Shown here piece after piece: positions 58,677-64,000 of a stretch of 64,000 nt of DNA. This DNA comes from Cloeon dipterum (taxonomy: Eukaryota; Arthropoda; Insecta; Ephemeroptera; Baetidae): positions 10,158,501 to 10,222,500 of the forward strand of contig NC_088787.1 of the NCBI RefSeq assembly GCF_949628265.1, given 5' to 3'. Both the position numbers and the translations under genes were made by a program. Each line of letters begins with the position of its first letter. Position 1 is the stretch's first letter. The notes under the pieces were generated by a model, which saw nothing but the letters and a program-made list of their open reading frames with translations, was not told where the DNA came from and searched no databases.

Positions 58677-61600
58677 ATGCATCAGCCGTTTCCAACAACA
58701 GTGGAGGATTTCCCCGACAAGGTATTGTTTTATTTTACAGCAATAGAATGTCAAAAAAGTTTTGGAGGCAGTAAACAATATTTTTAAAAAAATTTTAACT
58801 GATTTTTCAGGCGGTGGATTTCCAAATCGATATGGTGCTGGTTTACAGCACTGCAAATTCTGATAACGAGAAAATCAAGGCGAGAGACACGTTTGAAGGA
58901 AATCTTAAACAGGCTGGACTTCGTTTGAACCATGAGTCTGGAAAGGTGAGCAATCCTCAATCTCTATAATATGTTTAGGTATAAATTTATAATTTTATTT
59001 GCCAGCTCATTTTAGGTTCTCAAAAGCTGAAAATTACAAATCTTTTGATCTTTTTCCAAACGGAAACCACCAACTTGAAATCTATTTCCTTTCATGTGCT
59101 ATGTGCAACACGATCATTATTACATTTTTCTTTATTCATACTTCATACATATTAAAAAATTTGAATCTGTTTTCTAATTGAGTTAATTGGAATCCGTATT
59201 TATACAATTTAATTAACGTTTAAAATTTTATTTCTTGTTGGTTTTGCTCGGTGTGGATCAAACAAAAATTAAATTTCATAGTGAATTGCGCGTTATCAGT
59301 TCATTCAAAATTGTGGCTAAATAACTAACAACAAAGCGTCACCGATTTCATCCGCATTCTAATTAATCAAGATGTACCCTTTTTATCTCGCGTCAATTTC
59401 CTCAACCAGGGCATCACCAAGGAGAATGACGTCGTGTTTGTCAAAATCCACGCTCCTGGCAGGGTTTTATTCCAGCAGGCAGAACTGTTGGGACTGAAAA
59501 AGTCCGTCGTTTTGCCGAATACGCTGAATAAGCTGCAGAAAAGAAAAGTCACGCCGAAGTTCATGAAGCCGAAATTAAATTCAGGCGGCGAGCCTCGCTG
59601 CCTCAAAGCCACGTTCAGAGAAGACATGAGCGATTTGTAGATAATTTTAAAATGCCGAGTTATCTTTCGTTAATCGATTTCCTATTAAGGTTTGGCGGTG
59701 ATGTGAAACCAGAAAGCGTGTTTTCGGCGTCGGAAAGGGCGGATATGGTGTGGAATATTTTGCGGAGGACGCAGTACGGAGAGAATGAAGAAGACGTAAA
59801 TAATTATTAAAAACCACCAATCGCATAATATATAATTGAACTAAAAAAATTAATTAGATCGGAATCAGGCAGCTGATCAGCAGGGAATGCTACACGGCGG
59901 CTTACCCACTTCACGACGGGCCGTACGGTGTGAATGCCACCTGTTCAAATGACCGGAAGGTGCTGTTTACCCTCGCCCACCAAATTGACTTAGCCTAAAA
60001 GGACTAAATTAAACTTCCGCAGGATCTGTATCAAGAATGGGCCAGGGTTCAGGCCTGGTACAAGGTGCAGCCGCTCGACAAAATCCGCGAGTATTTCGGC
60101 GACGAGGTGGCTCTGTATTTCGTCTGGCTCGGCTTCTACACCCAAATGCTGATTCCGGCCTCGATCGTGGGCCTCATCTGTTTCATTTACGGCCTGGCAA
60201 CCATGGGCAGCGACACGCTCAACACGGCAAGGTGATGCTTGCTCAATGGTTCATTCAAAGATGATGATATAATTAAAAACAATCAATGCAATCGGTCGTT
60301 CCCTTTGGTTGTTACTAGGCGTCAATTAAACGCGAATTTCCAGATCGATGATATATGGACAATCAGTCAAGTTCATTACAATAAGTATTGTTTTTCAATT
60401 GCTGATAGATTGAACTGCATTGTTTTTTCCTTATATTGAAATAGGGAAAACACAAAACCTCTGATAGTCAAAGTTTATTTTTTGAATCCTTAACTTTTTT
60501 GTTATTTTTATGCATGGTTAATCAGCGGGGACCAGATTCGTGCGACGCGCAGATATGGCCTCCGGTGGAGTATGGCGCGAAAAAACGGTCACGTGAAAAT
60601 GCGCGAAAAGAACCAAGTTTTCGTCAATATTGTGACATTGTACTAATTGTATCTTTTGGATCGTAAAAACAAACACTCGACACTCGTACGGCAATCCAAA
60701 GAGAGCTTTTTGCTTCCCACATTCAGACGCCATCTTGGATCTGCGCAGTGGGAACCAATTTTATCGCAAATCTTACCCCGCTGTGGTTAATAAAACTTTA
60801 TATTTATTTAATCCACTTTTTTACATATTTTTGAAAAATAAAATATTTCCTATGTGTTTAGCAAAGAAATCTGCAATAAAACTGGCGTTGGAGGTCTTTA
60901 CATGTGTCCAAAATGCTTGAATGGTGCGTGCGGCTACCAAGAACTGAGCAATTCGTGTTTTTACTCGCGCCTCACGCACGTTTTCGACAACACTTCCACC
61001 GTAATTTTCGCTGTCTTCATGTCCTTTTGGGGTAAAACTAATAATTAAACCAATAAATAAATTATATTAATGGAAAATGTATCAGCAACCATGTTTCTCG
61101 AGTTGTGGAAGAGAAAGCAGGCGCGATTGGTGCAAAAGTGGGGCCTGACAGACTCCCAAATGGACATGGAACCAAGGCCGGAGTTCGTGGCTTCGGTGCA
61201 GACGACTCGTCCAAATAAATTTACAGGACTGCCCGAACCGTACATTCCGTTTTGGAACAAAGTTGTGCGCATCTTTACCACCATTTCTGGAGTTACCTTC
61301 ATGGTACATGATTATTCTTTCATTTCTCTAGGAAAAATTAGAATTTCGTCCCTATCTAAATAATAATAATTCTTTTATTTTAAAATAAAGAACTGTGCTG
61401 CATTAAATTTGCCAAAATCAATCACGTCAAGAGTGTCAAATTAAACATTGAATATTTCAACCTGACCATAATTTTCGCAGATCCTCGTGGTTTTGAGCGC
61501 AATTGTCGGCGTCATAATTTACAGAGTGGCGATAGTGGCCGCCTTTTATGACAGCGGGGATGAATTCTTGCAGCAAAACAGCTCGCTCTTAACCTCTGCC

Positions 61601-63589
61601 ACTGCAGCCGTAATAAACTTGATAGCCATTATGGTTTTGAATATCGTGAGTACTTTTTTTAAAGTTGTGAATGAAATTAAATATAAACAATTTTGTAGCT
61701 ATACAAATGGATTGCAAAGAAGCTGACCGATCTTGAATGCCCACGAACTCAATCTGAGTACGAAGACAGTTACACGTTCAAAATTTTCATCTTCGAGTTT
61801 GTCAACTGCTATTCTTCACTGTTCTACATTGCATTCTTCAAGGTATTTTTATTTATAATTTGCTCTGTATGTATAAACAAACAACCTCAATTTAGGGGAA
61901 ATTCTACACTTACCCTGGTGACGACAACATGTGGAACACATTTTTAGGAATTAAAGCCGACGCGTGCGATCCGGCCGGATGTATTTCTGAGCTGTTCATC
62001 CAGCTAATCATCATCATGGTCGGCAAGCAAATTTTTAATAACGTGATGGAGGTCGCTATTCCGTGAGTAGAATGGCTCTTTCCAAAAGGCTCTATTAATG
62101 TTTATTACAACGCACACTTGAACAGTTTCATCCGGAAATGGTTGGCTTCAGATGAAAAAATAGATCTATTTTTGAAAAGCCCTCAGTGGGAGCAGGATTT
62201 CCTTTTGGCCGCCCCCTCGGACCATTCCATGATCCTTTTCAGCGAGTTTATGGAAATGAGTAATTAAATAATTATATGTATATAAACAAAGAGGAATGTT
62301 TAATCATGGATCTATGAAGTCTTGCAGTTTGGATTTACGACTTTGTTCGTCGCCGCGTTCCCGTTGGCGCCGATTTTCGCGTTGCTTAACAACGTTTTTG
62401 AGATCAGGCTGGACGCGTACAAGATTCTGTGCAAGTTCCAGAGACCGGTGCCGAAAAGGATGGCGTCCCTGGGCGCTTGGTTCAGTATTTTGCAGGCACT
62501 CACTTTCATTGCCGTAGTTACAAATGTGAGTTTAAATCTAAATTATTTTTATTAAGAAGTTAAAATTAAATTATGAAAATTCCGAAAATTCCATTAATTT
62601 TAAATTTTTAGGCTTTTGTGATTGCCTACACATCAGACTTCATCCCAAAGGCGATGTATTTGTGGGCCGAGTCCATCACCGGCACTCTGGAAGGCTACGT
62701 GAGATTCACTTTATCAGGTCAGCTTTTCCTAATTGTAAGTGAGACCCAAAAACCGATCTCTTAATTCCGATTCACAGCCTTTGCGATTGAGGATTATCAA
62801 GCAAACACTACTCCTCCTGAGGGAGTAACTGAGTGCCTGTACAGAGGATTCAGAAAGCCACCTGGCGACCCACAAGAATACGAAGTGACCCTGGAGTATT
62901 GGCACGTATTTGCAGCAAGACTGGCTTTTGTTGTCGTATTTGAGGTATAAAGTGATATAAATTACACGGCATATGGCTTTATTTTGAGAGCTAAAAGAAT
63001 TGTCAGTTAATAGAATGCATCCCTTTAAGTTTTTCACATTAAATATTATTCCTTTTGAGAAAAAATGGAATATTTAAAAGTAAAATAAGCTGCTATATAT
63101 GATCTTGTTTTGGCAGGTGTAGTTCAAAACATGGATCACGCACGTGTATGATTTGAAAAGTATTTTCTACTTGAAGCAAATTATTAATTTTTGCAATTAA
63201 TCGATATCATAATTCAAACCAGTGTTCAAATTGTTCTTCTTGCACAATTTTTCTAAATTTCTTACATTTTACCATACGATCAAATAGAAAAGTGTTCCAC
63301 TCCTATTTTCAGAATTTTTCCAAAGAAAAAATCTTTTCATGAATGAGAGAACATAATTATATTATATTAAATTGCATTTTTTCAGCACGTTGTGATGGGA
63401 TTGTCTGGTTTGATCGCCTACGCCATTCCTGATCTGCCGTGGGATGTTCGAGAGCAGGAGTATTTGGAGGAGAAAATAATGGAGAAAGCTACGCAAAAGT
63501 ACCGGGTGCACAACAACCGCTCTCTGAGCCCTTCCACAGAGGCTCTCATAACGAAAAGCGAGGAATACGTGAGCAGCCTTCCGGTTTGA
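58677..63589 (+). CDS. Ano7: Anoctamin (TMEM16), ANO7-like
   Basis: Sixteen exons in phase: 58677-58721, 58811-58945, 59410-59636, 59690-59795, 59858-59959, 60023-60231, 60862-61031, 61086-61303, 61481-61645, 61699-61842, 61896-62062, 62126-62259, 62320-62525, 62612-62717, 62778-62944, 63386-63589; 834 residues, complete. Anoctamins are dimeric ten-helix membrane proteins acting as calcium-gated chloride channels or lipid scramblases. The cytoplasmic N-terminus ([29 protein letters not shown]) leads into the first helix ([20 protein letters not shown]). Calcium-site residues are all present: Asn555 and Glu559 (NNVME), Glu603 and Glu606 (EFMEM), Glu635 and Asp639 (EIRLD). The motifs [33 protein letters not shown] and VVFEHVV recall ANO7 more than ANO1. 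The exon 11-12 join (ATG A / TC TTG CAG) was chosen because it restores EMILQFGF. The donor after NDRK (GTGCTG) is weak. Subfamily assignment is by eye. Confidence 0.93.
60523..60783 (+). mobile_element. hAT-type MITE, copy 6 (short form), perfect target duplication
   Basis: CAGCGGGGACCAGATTCGTG to ATCTTACCCCGCTG, flanked by identical 8-mers TGGTTAAT (60515-60522 and 60784-60791). It lies in the anoctamin intron 60232-60861. Confidence 0.93.
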
Positions 63590-63618
63590 ATGATTGTAAT
63601 TAGCTGATCAATTTTGCA

Positions 63619-63665
63619 AATAAAACTAGTACATTTCACGATCGAACTGTCAATGTGTAAATAAA
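63619..63665 (+). promoter_or_regulatory. Poly(A) signals of the anoctamin gene
   Basis: Two AATAAA hexamers, at 63619-63624 and 63660-63665, lie 30-75 bp past the stop codon, consistent with a short 3' UTR. Confidence 0.6.
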
Positions 63666-64000
63666 ATTCAATGAATCATCACCATTTTTATTTTTCCTTT
63701 CATTTTCAACCTGAGGATTCTTAAGAATTGAATTTTGAATGGGTCGTGAGGATAAAAAAAACCAACCTACAGTTGGGAAATATAACCTTTTCCCTATTTA
63801 ATCTCACTGCGAGTTTAATCTCAGACAGCAAGAGTAGAAAAAAACTCGGGGAACTGCCATGCAAGCGAGTGTTAAAAATCTTTTAACGTACGTGATGCTG
63901 TCGAGAAATATTTTATCATCGGAAAAAAATTCTAGCGTTCCCACATTCCCACTCATTTTCGTTGAAGTTGTTGTGTTTTTACGCTGGTGTTTTCAAAACC
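63666..64000. other. Intergenic right edge
   Basis: Sequence after the anoctamin 3' end. No gene, repeat or signal recognised up to the window edge. Confidence 0.5.

Noticed and set aside
1..64000. CRISPR arrays, prophage or bacterial operons
   Set aside because: Spliced genes with GT/AG introns, AATAAA signals and metazoan families show eukaryotic DNA; the tandem repeats lack unique spacers.

Overview
This is AT-rich animal DNA with short spliced introns (51-66 bp) next to very long ones, and the genes point to an insect or close arthropod relative. The clearest marker is an armadillo (beta-catenin) N-terminus of insect type at the left edge. A vitamin-C-oxidase-like gene and an Ig-TIR receptor, neither of which I associate with Drosophila, would suit an early-branching insect such as a mayfly, but the sequence alone does not fix the species. 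All splice sites below were read by eye from GT/AG borders, frame continuity and family alignment from memory; no search was run.

Layout. 1-2.2 kb: 5' coding part of armadillo (minus), running off the left edge. 3.6-14.7 kb: three tandem minus-strand paralogues (A, B, C) with identical three-exon structure: signal peptide, a MAM-like extracellular module, then in A and C a Thr-rich mucin stalk, one membrane helix and a conserved cytoplasmic tail. B lacks stalk and membrane helix. C has a huge hexapeptide repeat stalk. A 21-bp minisatellite lies between B and C. 16.7-51.2 kb: one minus-strand gene for a two-Ig, single-pass, TIR-domain receptor of interleukin-1-receptor type; its first coding exon is 25 kb upstream of the rest. 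52.8-56.3 kb: an eight-exon minus-strand gene of the L-gulonolactone oxidase / aldonolactone oxidase family, of nearly full family length but with diverged flavin and active-site motifs. 58.7-63.6 kb: a complete 16-exon plus-strand anoctamin (TMEM16), closest by eye to ANO7, with all calcium-site residues present.

Mobile DNA. Six copies of a 260-276 bp non-autonomous hAT element (terminal repeats beginning CAGCGGGG, 8-bp target duplications) sit in introns of the receptor, the oxidase-like gene and the anoctamin. A second, older dispersed repeat is present in two long and three partial copies. A long imperfect hairpin lies at 40.8 kb. The receptor and the mucin family would act at the cell surface and the anoctamin in membranes; nothing shows that neighbouring genes share a pathway, apart from the A-B-C tandem family.
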